Source: Gemmatimonadota bacterium
GTDB taxonomy: Bacteria > Gemmatimonadota > Gemmatimonadetes > Gemmatimonadales > GWC2-71-9
Reading direction: 5' to 3'
NCBI GenBank assembly: GCA_003222235.1
Contig: QHVD01000153.1
Span: forward strand, 1 to 9,980
DNA length: 9,980 nt
Every line of letters starts with the position of its first letter. The stretch's first letter is position 1. Positions 1 through 6,042 of the stretch are shown in pieces. The notes under the pieces were generated by a model. The model was not told the DNA's origin. It did not search any database and saw nothing but the letters and a program-made list of their open reading frames with translations. The position numbers were made by a program, and so were the translations under genes.

Positions 1-228
1 AGACTTCGCATTGTCATGACCGATCCCCCGTTTGCAGGAAGGGGGTTGCACGGAGCATGCCACAGCCAGACCGGCGGGAACGGCCCGGTCCCAAACGCTC
101 GGCCCCGGTACGTTTGCTCCGGTCGGTCAGGGAGGGAAGGCGTGAGGGACGTCACACGTTTCCGGAGACGAGACACGCGTCTCGCCCGCCCCTTTGCAGG
201 TTGCATGTGCTCCCGATCACGAAGCATC

Positions 229-251
229 GGGGCGGGGGCGGGGGCGGGGGG
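229..251 (+). other. G-quadruplex-type motif
   Basis: Four runs of 4, 5, 5 and 6 guanines (229-232, 234-238, 240-244, 246-251) are separated by single cytosines. This fits the canonical G-quadruplex pattern with one-base loops, which generally gives very stable structures. It lies about 65 nt upstream of the -10-like box of the DUF1207 gene. Folding in the cell and any function are inferred. Confidence 0.6.
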
Positions 252-316
252 CGGCGCGACCGCGTTACGCGCCTCTCTGCTCTGTCGTTCCCACTCGCTG
301 GAACCTTTTTGGGCTG

Positions 317-322
317 TATAGT
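317..322 (+). promoter_or_regulatory. Candidate -10 box of the DUF1207 gene
   Basis: TATAGT matches the sigma-70 type -10 consensus at five of six positions and stands out in a GC-rich background. It would place transcription start near 329, leaving about 47 nt before the ATG at 376. No good -35 box is visible 16-19 nt upstream, so this is a tentative call. Confidence 0.35.
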
Positions 323-375
323 TGCTTGGCATGCATCGCAGACGCGGCACCCCCACCCCAGCACAGGAAACGGCC

Positions 376-1257
376 ATGGACGCGAGAATCAGCTTGCTGC
401 CCCCACGCCGCCGAATCGCACGCCTGGTCGTAGCGGCGGTGATGGTCGCCCACGGCGGGGGGCGGGTCTTCGCGCAGGCGCCGCTGCCCGCAGGCGAGGG
501 GCGGCCCGGTGGCCCCGTCTTCGAGCCGCTGCGCGCCGACCCGAAGGAGCCGGAGTTCTTCGCCACCTACCTCTGGACCCGCTCGCCGCGGCTCGCGTCG
601 AGACTCGGCACGGTCGGGTTCGGTGAAACGATGAGTCTGCTCCGGACAGCAGACTGGCAGCTGGCGATCGCCGCCGGCGTATTCTCTCAGTTCGACATGG
701 CGCGGGTGACCGCCGACCTGATGAACACCGACTATCTCGTCGGCATTCCGCTCACATACCGACACGGTGCCCTGTCCACGCGATTCCGACTCTACCACCA
801 GAGCTCGCACATGGGCGACGAGTACATGGTGCACAACCACGCGGAGCGCGTTGACTTGAGCTTCGAGGGCGTGGAAGCCCTCGTCGCGCGCGAGCTCTCC
901 CATTGGCGGGTCTACGGCGGCGGGGAGTACATCTTCGCCCGCTCGCCCGCCGATCTGCGGCCCGGCGTGCTGCACGGCGGCGCGGAATACCGGCAACCGG
1001 GTTCGCTGGTGCGACTCGGTCGCTTTGCTACGGGGCGTCTCGTGGCGGCGTTGGACGGGAAGTCCGTGCAAGACCGAAACTGGCAGGTGGGGTGGAGCTT
1101 CGTGACCGGGCTCGAGCTGGACGACCCCGCGGCAGCTCTCGGATCCGGCTGGCACTGGACCGTGCTGCTCAAGGCCTACACCGGGCCCTCGCCCTACGGC
1201 GAATTCTACCGCGACCGCGTGTCGTCCGTCGGCCTCGGCGTCGGATTCACGTTATGA
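376..1257 (+). CDS. DUF1207 family exported protein
   Basis: This encodes a 293-residue protein of unknown function resembling the DUF1207 family. The N-terminus has a basic stretch (RRR at 11-13), a hydrophobic core at about 17-25 and a plausible signal peptidase I site after Ala33 (VFA/QA), so the protein is probably exported. Just after it comes the family-like start FEPLRADPKEPEFFATYLW. The remainder alternates Arg/Tyr/Phe-rich strands with short turns and ends in GFTL, which would suit an outer-membrane beta-barrel; that location is inferred. The ATG at 376 was chosen because AGGAAA (365-370) lies five bases before it. An in-frame ATG at 322 has no such site and would bury the signal peptide. 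It stands alone and converges on the hydrolase downstream. Family assignment is from recall of the motif, and the biochemical role is unknown. Confidence 0.8.
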   Translation: MDARISLLPPRRRIARLVVAAVMVAHGGGRVFAQAPLPAGEGRPGGPVFEPLRADPKEPEFFATYLWTRSPRLASRLGTVGFGETMSLLRTADWQLAIAAGVFSQFDMARVTADLMNTDYLVGIPLTYRHGALSTRFRLYHQSSHMGDEYMVHNHAERVDLSFEGVEALVARELSHWRVYGGGEYIFARSPADLRPGVLHGGAEYRQPGSLVRLGRFATGRLVAALDGKSVQDRNWQVGWSFVTGLELDDPAAALGSGWHWTVLLKAYTGPSPYGEFYRDRVSSVGLGVGFTL

Positions 1258-1371
1258 GACCGGTCGTGGGCGCGTTGCGGCTGAAGACAACAGGGTCTTG
1301 CGGCTTGGCGTCTGTCAACTTCACTGGGCCCTGACCACCTGCGTGCTGGAAACTCGCCGACGTAGCGGCAC
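1258..1371. other. Convergent intergenic gap
   Basis: This 114-nt gap separates two convergent genes. It contains a small hairpin (AAGAC 1284-1288 with GTCTT 1295-1299) and a direct repeat TTGCGGCT (1275-1282 and 1298-1305). There is no T-tract, so no intrinsic terminator can be called. Confidence 0.4.
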
Positions 1372-2382
1372 TCAGTTCTTCATCAGAAACCGCAGCACCG
1401 CCGCGTTGTAGAAGGCCGGGTTGTCGGCGTGCGAAGCGTGTCCTGCGCCGGGCACGCCGACAATCTCCTCGGCCGGCATGCACCGGGCCAGCTCCTCGAT
1501 GATGAGGTGGAATAGGCGGGGGCTCCGCTCGCCGCTCACCAGAAGGACGGAGTTCCGGATTCCGGCGACCTGTGGGCAGGACAATGCCGGCATGTACACG
1601 GCGGGGTCGGTGCGGATCTCGAGGCGCAGCTCGGACGCCAGGGGCAGGAGCGCCACCCGCGCCGCCTCGGGCAGGGCGTCGAAGTGGCCGGGGCGCCCGC
1701 TCACGCCGTCGAGAAAGCGCCGCAGCCCACCTACCGAGTCGCCGCGCGCGAAGTCCCTGCGTGACGGCTCCACCACGGTCGCCTCGAACGCGCGCCGAAG
1801 GGAATCGCCCTCGGGCGTGCGGGCGAGCCACGGGAGGATCGGCGGCTCCGCGAGCACGAGCGACCGCACGAGGTCTGGCCGCCGCATCGTGACGAGCAGC
1901 GCGACGTACGCCCCGTAGGAGGAACCCACGAGGTGGACGCGCCCCAGACCGAGCCCCTCGATCAGGGCGATCAGGTCGTTCGCGTGGAGCGACAGCGCAT
2001 ATCCCTCCCCGTCGGGCCGCACCGCGTTGGGCGGGTGATACCGCCGGCTGTAGGCGATCACGTGGAACCGGGTCGCGAACGCGGCGATCTGCGGCCGCCA
2101 GCTGTCGAGCGTCTCGAGGCTCCCATGCACCAGTACCACGGGGATCCCGGCGCCGCGCTCCAACACGTGTAGCTCGGTTCCCCCTAGCCGGATCACGCGA
2201 AGCACGGCCGGTGGGGGTGGCGGGGGAGCCGGGGCCGGCACAGGGACTCCGCTCGGCGCTCCCGCCGGCGCGCCGCCGCCGCGATGGCAGGCCAACCCGG
2301 CGACAAAGACTACGAGCGCGGGAGCGGCGAGCCTCAGAGTTCTCACATCGCCAAGGTAGCGCCGGCTCGGCAACCGAGCCAC
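1372..2382 (-). CDS. Alpha/beta-hydrolase, probable lipoprotein
   Basis: This encodes a 336-residue serine hydrolase of the alpha/beta-hydrolase fold; the substrate cannot be told. The N-terminus has a basic segment, a hydrophobic core (about 19-30) and Cys32 in GLAC, a poor but possible lipobox. A Pro/Gly/Ala linker (about 35-59) follows, suggesting a membrane-anchored periplasmic enzyme. Fold landmarks are in order: the oxyanion strand VVLVHGS (82-88), nucleophile elbow GSSYG with Ser155, a late strand VLLVSGERSP (279-288), and catalytic His315 in GAGHASHADNP. The usual Asp after the late strand is missing; Glu285 or Glu179 (LAEPP) are candidate acids. The GTG start at 2382 is supported by GGAA about eight bases upstream. 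A second in-frame GTG at 2346 would give a tidier signal peptide but has no ribosome binding site. The gene is divergent from the di-haem protein and may share its promoter region. Confidence 0.85.
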   Translation of the reverse strand: MARLPSRRYLGDVRTLRLAAPALVVFVAGLACHRGGGAPAGAPSGVPVPAPAPPPPPPAVLRVIRLGGTELHVLERGAGIPVVLVHGSLETLDSWRPQIAAFATRFHVIAYSRRYHPPNAVRPDGEGYALSLHANDLIALIEGLGLGRVHLVGSSYGAYVALLVTMRRPDLVRSLVLAEPPILPWLARTPEGDSLRRAFEATVVEPSRRDFARGDSVGGLRRFLDGVSGRPGHFDALPEAARVALLPLASELRLEIRTDPAVYMPALSCPQVAGIRNSVLLVSGERSPRLFHLIIEELARCMPAEEIVGVPGAGHASHADNPAFYNAAVLRFLMKN

Positions 2383-2559
2383 TCGCGCCGTTCCAAACTG
2401 CTGTGCCGGATTCCCTCGTGACGGTGGTCACCCCGGCCGTCGCCGCGCTCGACATGGGGCCCGCGCGCCCGTGCCCTTCATCACCGTCCGCAGATCAAGA
2501 CATGAAGCATGCTGCTGCTGGTGCCGTGGCCCGCGGCCGCCCCATGCAGGGAGGAGACC
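2383..2559. promoter_or_regulatory. Divergent intergenic region
   Basis: This gap lies between the divergent hydrolase and di-haem oxidoreductase genes and should contain both promoters. No convincing -35/-10 pair is seen on either strand. A perfect dyad, GTGAC-ggtg-GTCAC (2418-2431), sits close to the hydrolase start and could be an operator, but five-base arms are weak evidence. Confidence 0.35.
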
Positions 2560-3759
2560 ATGTTCCACGGCAGGCTGCACACTCGGTCACTACTCGCGGC
2601 GTTGGTCGTCGCCGTCGCGGCATGCGAAGAGCCGGCCGCCCCCTCCCCGGCGGACGAGCCAGTGTTCGCCGCAGGAGATGCCGTCGGCCTTCCCCTGCCG
2701 CTGTCGACCGGGGAAGAGCGGCTGCTGTTCGCGCAGGGTAAGGTCGTGTTTCAGACCGTCTTCACCCCGGCCACCGGCCTCGGCCCGCTGTTCAACCAGA
2801 CCTCCTGCGCCGGATGCCACGAGGATCCCGTCGTCGGTGGCGTGGGCGACGAGCTAGAGGTGCACGCGACGGCCTACCAGGGCGGAGTGTGCAACGACCT
2901 CAGCACAGAGGGGGGGCCGGTGATACAGGACAGCGTGACCCCGGCGTTGCACGCCGCCCTCGGGATCGACCGGGCGCCCATGCCCCCGGACACGACGGCG
3001 ACGGCGCGTCGGACAACGCCGGCTGTGTTTGGCTTGGGGCTGCTGGACGCCGTGCCCGAGTCGGCGATTCTGGCGCTGGCCGATCCAGACGATGCCAACG
3101 GGGACGGGATCTCCGGACGTCCCAACCGGTCCGCCGACGGGCGGCTCGGTCGCTTCGGCCGTAAGGCGTTCGTTCCGACGCTGCGCGAATTCACCGCCGC
3201 GGCCTTCCGGAACGAGATGGGAATCACGAACCCGGCGCTGCCAGGAGAGGAAACCGTTGGGGGCAACCCGATGCCCCCAGGCGTCGATCCAACCACCGAC
3301 CCGGAGATCACCCAGGATGCTCTCGACGCCACGGAGGCCTTCATGCGGCTCCTGGCACCTCCGCGGACGCAGCTGCTCAGCCTGGCGCAAGTGCGGGGCC
3401 GCCAGCTCTTCTCGTCGATCGGATGTGTCGCCTGTCATGTGCCGGCGCTCCAGACCGGTTCCAATCCCGTGAAGGCGTTGAGCAAGAAGGTGGTGCCGGC
3501 CTACACCGATCTGTTGCTCCACGACATGGGCTCGGATCTCGCCGACATCTGTCTCGGACTCGCGGAGCCGTCCGAGTTCCGAACCGAGCCGCTGATGGGC
3601 GTGCGCTTCAAGTCGGTCTATCTGCACGACGGCCGCGCGCCGACGATCGAAGCGGCGATCGAGCTCCACGGCGGCGAGGCTACGGCCGCGCGCGACCGAT
3701 TCGTGCAGCTATCATCGCAGCAGCGCGCCGCGTTGGCTCGGTTCCTCAAAGGGCTATAA
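2560..3759 (+). CDS. Di-haem oxidoreductase-like lipoprotein (DUF1111 / DHOR family)
   Basis: This encodes a 399-residue c-type cytochrome with two haem-binding CxxCH motifs, CAGCH (83-87) and CVACH (289-293). This is the layout of the putative di-haem oxidoreductase or 'thiol oxidoreductase-like' family, distantly related to MauG and bacterial CcpA peroxidases. Other family landmarks are the DANGDGISGRPN loop in the middle and a C-terminal LHDGRAPTIEAAIELHGGEA segment. The signal peptide ends in a good lipobox, VAAC, with Cys22 the likely lipidated residue, so the protein is anchored in the envelope. The ATG at 2560 follows a strong AGGGAGGAG (2548-2556). An ATG at 2509 in the same frame lacks a site and would spoil the lipoprotein signal. 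It is followed 44 nt later by a secreted peptidase, probably co-transcribed. The physiological electron donor and substrate are unknown. Confidence 0.9.
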   Translation: MFHGRLHTRSLLAALVVAVAACEEPAAPSPADEPVFAAGDAVGLPLPLSTGEERLLFAQGKVVFQTVFTPATGLGPLFNQTSCAGCHEDPVVGGVGDELEVHATAYQGGVCNDLSTEGGPVIQDSVTPALHAALGIDRAPMPPDTTATARRTTPAVFGLGLLDAVPESAILALADPDDANGDGISGRPNRSADGRLGRFGRKAFVPTLREFTAAAFRNEMGITNPALPGEETVGGNPMPPGVDPTTDPEITQDALDATEAFMRLLAPPRTQLLSLAQVRGRQLFSSIGCVACHVPALQTGSNPVKALSKKVVPAYTDLLLHDMGSDLADICLGLAEPSEFRTEPLMGVRFKSVYLHDGRAPTIEAAIELHGGEATAARDRFVQLSSQQRAALARFLKGL

Positions 3760-3803
3760 CCGCTAGATTCCGCGGACCTTCATTCTCCATTGGAGTGTCC
3801 CCG

Positions 3804-5459
3804 GTGCCCGCCCTGCTCCGCGGCCTCTTTGTGGTGCTGATGCTGACTGCGCCCGTGCTCGCAGGCCAGACGCTTCCCAAGACGACCGCCGAGCGCTCGA
3901 ATTACGCATCCACGTCCAGCAACGACGAAGTGGGCGCGTTCCTCGACAGCCTCGAGCTCGCCGGAGCTCCGATCGCCGTGTCCGAGCTCGGACGGACGGC
4001 GCTTGGCAAGCCGATCTTTTTCGTGATCGCCTCCGATCCGCCCGTGACCTCTCCCGGTGAAGCGGCTGCGGCGGGGAAGCTGGTGGTCTACCTCCAGGCG
4101 AACATCCACGCGGGAGAAGTGGAAGGCAAGGAAGCAGTGCTCGCGGTCCTGCGTGAGCTCGCCGGCCCGAGCCGCGATCTGCTCCGGCAGCTCGTGATCC
4201 TCGTCGCCCCGGACTACAACCCCGACGGGAACGACGCGCTGGGACCGCAGGCCGTGAACCGCTCAGAGCAGAACGGTCCCGAGCTGGTGGGCCGGCGCGC
4301 CGACGGGCTCAACCTCGACCTGAACCGCGACTACTTCAAGGCGGAAGCGCCCGAGACGCGCGCGTCACTCGCCCGTGTCTACGAGGCCTGGGATCCGGCG
4401 CTGATGGTGGATCTCCACACCACCGACGGCACGCTGCACGGCTACCATCTGACCTATTCGCCGCCCCTCGACCCCAACGGGCCCGCGGGTCCGACGGACT
4501 TCGTGCGGAACCAGATGCTCCCCGCGCTGCGCAAGACGCTGCAGGACAAATACCGCGCGCCGACCTTCGACTACGGCAACGTCGAGACTCCCCTCGTTCC
4601 GAAGAGTTGGGATACCTATGCCCCGCTCGGCTGGTACGGCACCAACTATGTCGGGCTGCGCGGGCGGATGGCGATCCTGTGCGAAGCCTACTCGCACGAC
4701 GACTTCAGGACGCGCGTCCGGGTGACGCACGACTTCCTGATCGAGATCCTGACCTACGCGAGCCTCCACGCGGATGAGATCCGCCGCCTCGAGCGCGAGG
4801 CCGACCGGCAAACCGCGCTCGAAGGGGCCGGGCTCCTCCCACGGCCGGGTCTCGCGGTCGCGTACAAGCTCGCCGGACGCGGCGTCGAGCCCGTGGTGCT
4901 CGAAGTGATGAAGCCGAACCCCGATACCGGCCGCGGCCGACCGCCGCTCCTGCCCACCGGGGAGTTTCGGACGTACCGGCTGCCGATCAACGACCGCTTC
5001 GTGGACTCCCTCACTCGCCCCCTCCCGGCCGGGTATTTTTTCCCCGCGGCCGAAGGCGACGTCGCCGCTCTGCTGCGCCTGCACGGGATCCAGGTCCGGC
5101 GCTTGGGCGCCGGATGGACCGACACGGTGGAAGTGCTCACCGGCACGCAGCTGAAATGGGCGACGCGGGAGTTTCAGGGACACCATCTGCTCGAGGTGAC
5201 GGGGACCTGGGCGCCCCTGATCCGCACCCTCCCCGCCGGCGCCTACTTCGTGCCCACGGCGCAGCCGCTCGGTCGGCTCGTGTTCGCGTTACTCGAGCCC
5301 GAGGGGTATGGGCTCGTTCGCTGGGGCGGGTTCGACCGGCTGCTCGGCGGGGAGTTCGGCGCGCTGTCCGGGCTCGTGTACGGGTCGAGCGCGGTCGGAG
5401 AGTTTCCCGTGTGGCGCGCGGGGCGGGCGCCCCGTGCGCCGACGCGGCTACTGCCCTGA
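3804..5459 (+). CDS. Secreted M14 family zinc carboxypeptidase
   Basis: This encodes a 551-residue metallopeptidase of family M14, which removes C-terminal residues from peptides using one zinc ion. Zinc ligands are His102 and Glu105 (NIHAGEVEGKE) and His205 (VDLHTTDG). Arg175 in LDLNRDY matches the substrate-carboxylate-binding Arg, and Glu294 in ILCEAYS matches the catalytic Glu, so the active site is complete. About 200 residues after the catalytic domain form an uncharacterised C-terminal extension. A signal peptide with cleavage after VLA (about residue 20) indicates export. The open frame extends far upstream into the di-haem gene, but the GTG at 3804 has GGAG (3792-3795) eight bases before it and starts exactly at the signal peptide. 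A GTG at 3795 overlaps that site and is less likely. It lies 44 nt behind the di-haem gene and is probably its operon partner. Peptidoglycan or protein-derived peptides are both possible substrates. Confidence 0.9.
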   Translation: MPALLRGLFVVLMLTAPVLAGQTLPKTTAERSNYASTSSNDEVGAFLDSLELAGAPIAVSELGRTALGKPIFFVIASDPPVTSPGEAAAAGKLVVYLQANIHAGEVEGKEAVLAVLRELAGPSRDLLRQLVILVAPDYNPDGNDALGPQAVNRSEQNGPELVGRRADGLNLDLNRDYFKAEAPETRASLARVYEAWDPALMVDLHTTDGTLHGYHLTYSPPLDPNGPAGPTDFVRNQMLPALRKTLQDKYRAPTFDYGNVETPLVPKSWDTYAPLGWYGTNYVGLRGRMAILCEAYSHDDFRTRVRVTHDFLIEILTYASLHADEIRRLEREADRQTALEGAGLLPRPGLAVAYKLAGRGVEPVVLEVMKPNPDTGRGRPPLLPTGEFRTYRLPINDRFVDSLTRPLPAGYFFPAAEGDVAALLRLHGIQVRRLGAGWTDTVEVLTGTQLKWATREFQGHHLLEVTGTWAPLIRTLPAGAYFVPTAQPLGRLVFALLEPEGYGLVRWGGFDRLLGGEFGALSGLVYGSSAVGEFPVWRAGRAPRAPTRLLP

Positions 5460-5487
5460 CTGGAATGGTGCAGTACCGGGACCGATT

Positions 5488-5499
5488 GCGCCATGGCGC
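5488..5499. repeat. 12-bp perfect palindrome
   Basis: GCGCCATGGCGC reads the same on both strands. It lies 28 nt after the peptidase stop and just before a T/C-rich stretch (5500-5518). It could be an operator, or a weak four-pair hairpin ending the peptidase transcript. Weak promoter-like boxes flank it (TTGCGC 5486-5491 and TAGTTT 5510-5515, 18 nt apart), but each matches consensus at only three positions. Confidence 0.35.
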
Positions 5500-5521
5500 T
5501 CGTCCTTCTTAGTTTTCCATT

Positions 5522-5608
5522 GTGAACTTGAACCGCTCGAAGTGCGCGCTGTTCTACTTTGCCGCGTTTACGGGACCTCCCGGGAGCGCGCGGCGCGAGT
5601 GTACGTGA
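5522..5608 (+). CDS. Putative Phe/Tyr-rich leader peptide of the chorismate mutase gene
   Basis: This 28-codon frame starts with GTG and ends at TGA 5606-5608. Residues 10-16 read LFYFAAF: codons TTC, TAC, TTT (5552-5560) and TTT (5567-5569) give three Phe and one Tyr within six residues. It lies directly upstream of an intrinsic terminator and a gene for the enzyme that commits chorismate to Phe and Tyr. In known leader-peptide attenuators, such as pheL upstream of pheA in enterobacteria, ribosome stalling at such codons when the amino acid is scarce prevents termination. The weak point is initiation: no Shine-Dalgarno sequence precedes the GTG, so the frame would need leaderless or weak initiation. 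A TAG at 5510-5512 closes the frame upstream. The call is inferred from content and position. Confidence 0.5.
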   Translation: MNLNRSKCALFYFAAFTGPPGSARRECT

Positions 5609-5654
5609 TCGGCTGAAAAAGCAAACGTCACCTTCGATATCGCTCAGGCTCCCG
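5571..5654 (+). promoter_or_regulatory. Candidate antiterminator pairing
   Basis: CGGGAGC at 5581-5587 is the exact complement of GCTCCCG at 5648-5654, which is the 5' arm of the downstream terminator. The two pairings cannot coexist. A small upstream hairpin (CGGG 5571-5574 with CCCG 5579-5582) would compete for the start of this segment. A ribosome stalled at the Phe/Tyr codons (5552-5569) would cover that hairpin's 5' side. A ribosome at the leader stop (5606) would sit close to or over 5581-5587. This is the geometry of a classical attenuator, but it is deduced by eye. Confidence 0.45.
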
Positions 5655-5675
5655 ACAGTTTCGGGGGCCTTTTTT
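5646..5675 (+). terminator. Intrinsic terminator in the chorismate mutase leader
   Basis: A ten-pair stem (5646-5655 with 5661-5670, one G-U wobble at 5650/5666) closes a five-base loop and runs into six T residues (5670-5675). It ends about 35 nt before the chorismate mutase ATG, leaving little room for a separate promoter in between. That favours a role as an attenuator over simply ending the peptidase transcript, whose stop is about 190 nt upstream. Confidence 0.85.
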
Positions 5676-5709
5676 GTCGAACCCTTTTCGTCGAGGTGGA
5701 GATAGTCTC

Positions 5710-6042
5710 ATGGCGCACTCCCCCCTTTCCCGGCCGCTGTCCACACCCAGCGCCAGGCAGATCGAGCACTGCCGTGCCGAAATCGATCACGTGGACCGGG
5801 TGCTGGTCCGCCTGCTGAATCTACGGGCGCGGCTCGCCTTGAAGGTCGCGGGACTGAAGCGCGGAGCGGGATTACCGCTGCACGCACCGGGGCGCGAGCG
5901 GGAGGTGCTCCGGAACGTCACGGAAGCGAACCCCGGCCCCCTCGATCGCGCGGCGGTGGCCAAGCTGTTCCGCCTCGCCATCCGGGAATCCCGGCGTCTG
6001 GAAGAAAACGACAAGGGTGGCGGCCGGTCGGCAAGAACTTGA
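5710..6042 (+). CDS. aroQ: Chorismate mutase, AroQ type, monofunctional
   Basis: This encodes a 110-residue all-helical enzyme converting chorismate to prephenate, the branch to phenylalanine and tyrosine. It matches the E. coli P-protein mutase domain in order: Arg22 (R11), Arg39 (R28), Lys50 (K39) and Arg62-Glu63 (R51-E52). The position of E. coli Gln88 is Glu98 here (ESRRLEEN), as Glu in yeast chorismate mutase. Length is usual for a stand-alone AroQ domain, and no dehydratase, dehydrogenase or DAHP synthase domain is fused. The ATG at 5710 follows GGTGGAG (5695-5701) by eight bases. A Phe/Tyr-rich leader frame and an intrinsic terminator upstream suggest control by transcription attenuation. 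The stop codon overlaps the promoter of the next gene. The symbol is the generic one for this fold. Confidence 0.93.
   Translation: MAHSPLSRPLSTPSARQIEHCRAEIDHVDRVLVRLLNLRARLALKVAGLKRGAGLPLHAPGREREVLRNVTEANPGPLDRAAVAKLFRLAIRESRRLEENDKGGGRSART

Larger units (their letters stand above)
1..375. other. Non-coding upstream region with hairpins and G-rich tract
   Basis: I find no gene here. The open frames that cross this stretch lack ribosome binding sites, are rich in Arg, Gly and Pro, and overlap one another, as expected by chance in GC-rich DNA. The region holds two adjacent hairpins (GACCGG 69-74 with CCGGTC 85-90; CAAACG 92-97 with CGTTTG 111-116). It also holds a third hairpin (CGAGAC 169-174 with GTCTCG 179-184), a G-run tract at 229-251 and a -10-like box at 317-322. 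The words TTTGCAGG and GGTTGCA occur together twice (31-50 and 193-205). It may be the tail of an upstream intergenic region or the long 5' region of the DUF1207 gene. No known riboswitch core was recognised. Confidence 0.6.

Noticed and set aside
57..626. Overlapping plus-strand frames near the window start.
   Set aside because: No ribosome binding site, Arg/Pro/Gly-rich composition, running through the G tract and into the DUF1207 gene in the wrong frame.
265..1155. A 296-codon minus-strand frame across the DUF1207 gene.
   Set aside because: Antisense shadow without ribosome binding site or recognisable domain.
1247..2455. A 402-codon minus-strand frame longer than the hydrolase gene it overlaps.
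   Set aside because: It is in another frame of the same strand, extremely Arg/Ala/Gly-rich, and has no fold motif, whereas the overlapped frame has Ser and His of an alpha/beta-hydrolase.
2509..2559. An earlier in-frame ATG for the di-haem protein at 2509.
   Set aside because: No Shine-Dalgarno site, and it would place 17 residues before the lipoprotein signal; the ATG at 2560 has AGGGAGGAG.
2854..3669. A 271-codon minus-strand frame inside the di-haem gene.
   Set aside because: Shadow of a gene with two haem motifs and family landmarks; its product is Arg-rich with no domain.
3785..3795. A hairpin CTCC-att-GGAG hiding the ribosome binding site of the peptidase gene.
   Set aside because: Only four pairs with a three-base loop; too weak to claim regulation.
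4365..5186. A 273-codon open frame on the minus strand inside the M14 gene.
   Set aside because: It is antisense to a gene with a complete active site, has no recognisable family motif, and long antisense frames are expected in GC-rich codon usage.
5465..5512. A 15-codon frame starting at an ATG just after the peptidase stop, considered as an alternative leader peptide.
   Set aside because: It has a single Tyr and no Phe, no proper ribosome binding site, and ends before any of the attenuator segments.
5600..5709. The chorismate mutase leader as a T-box or trp-type protein-binding leader.
   Set aside because: No T-box core sequence and no series of GAG/TAG triplets were seen; the aromatic codon frame explains the terminator better.
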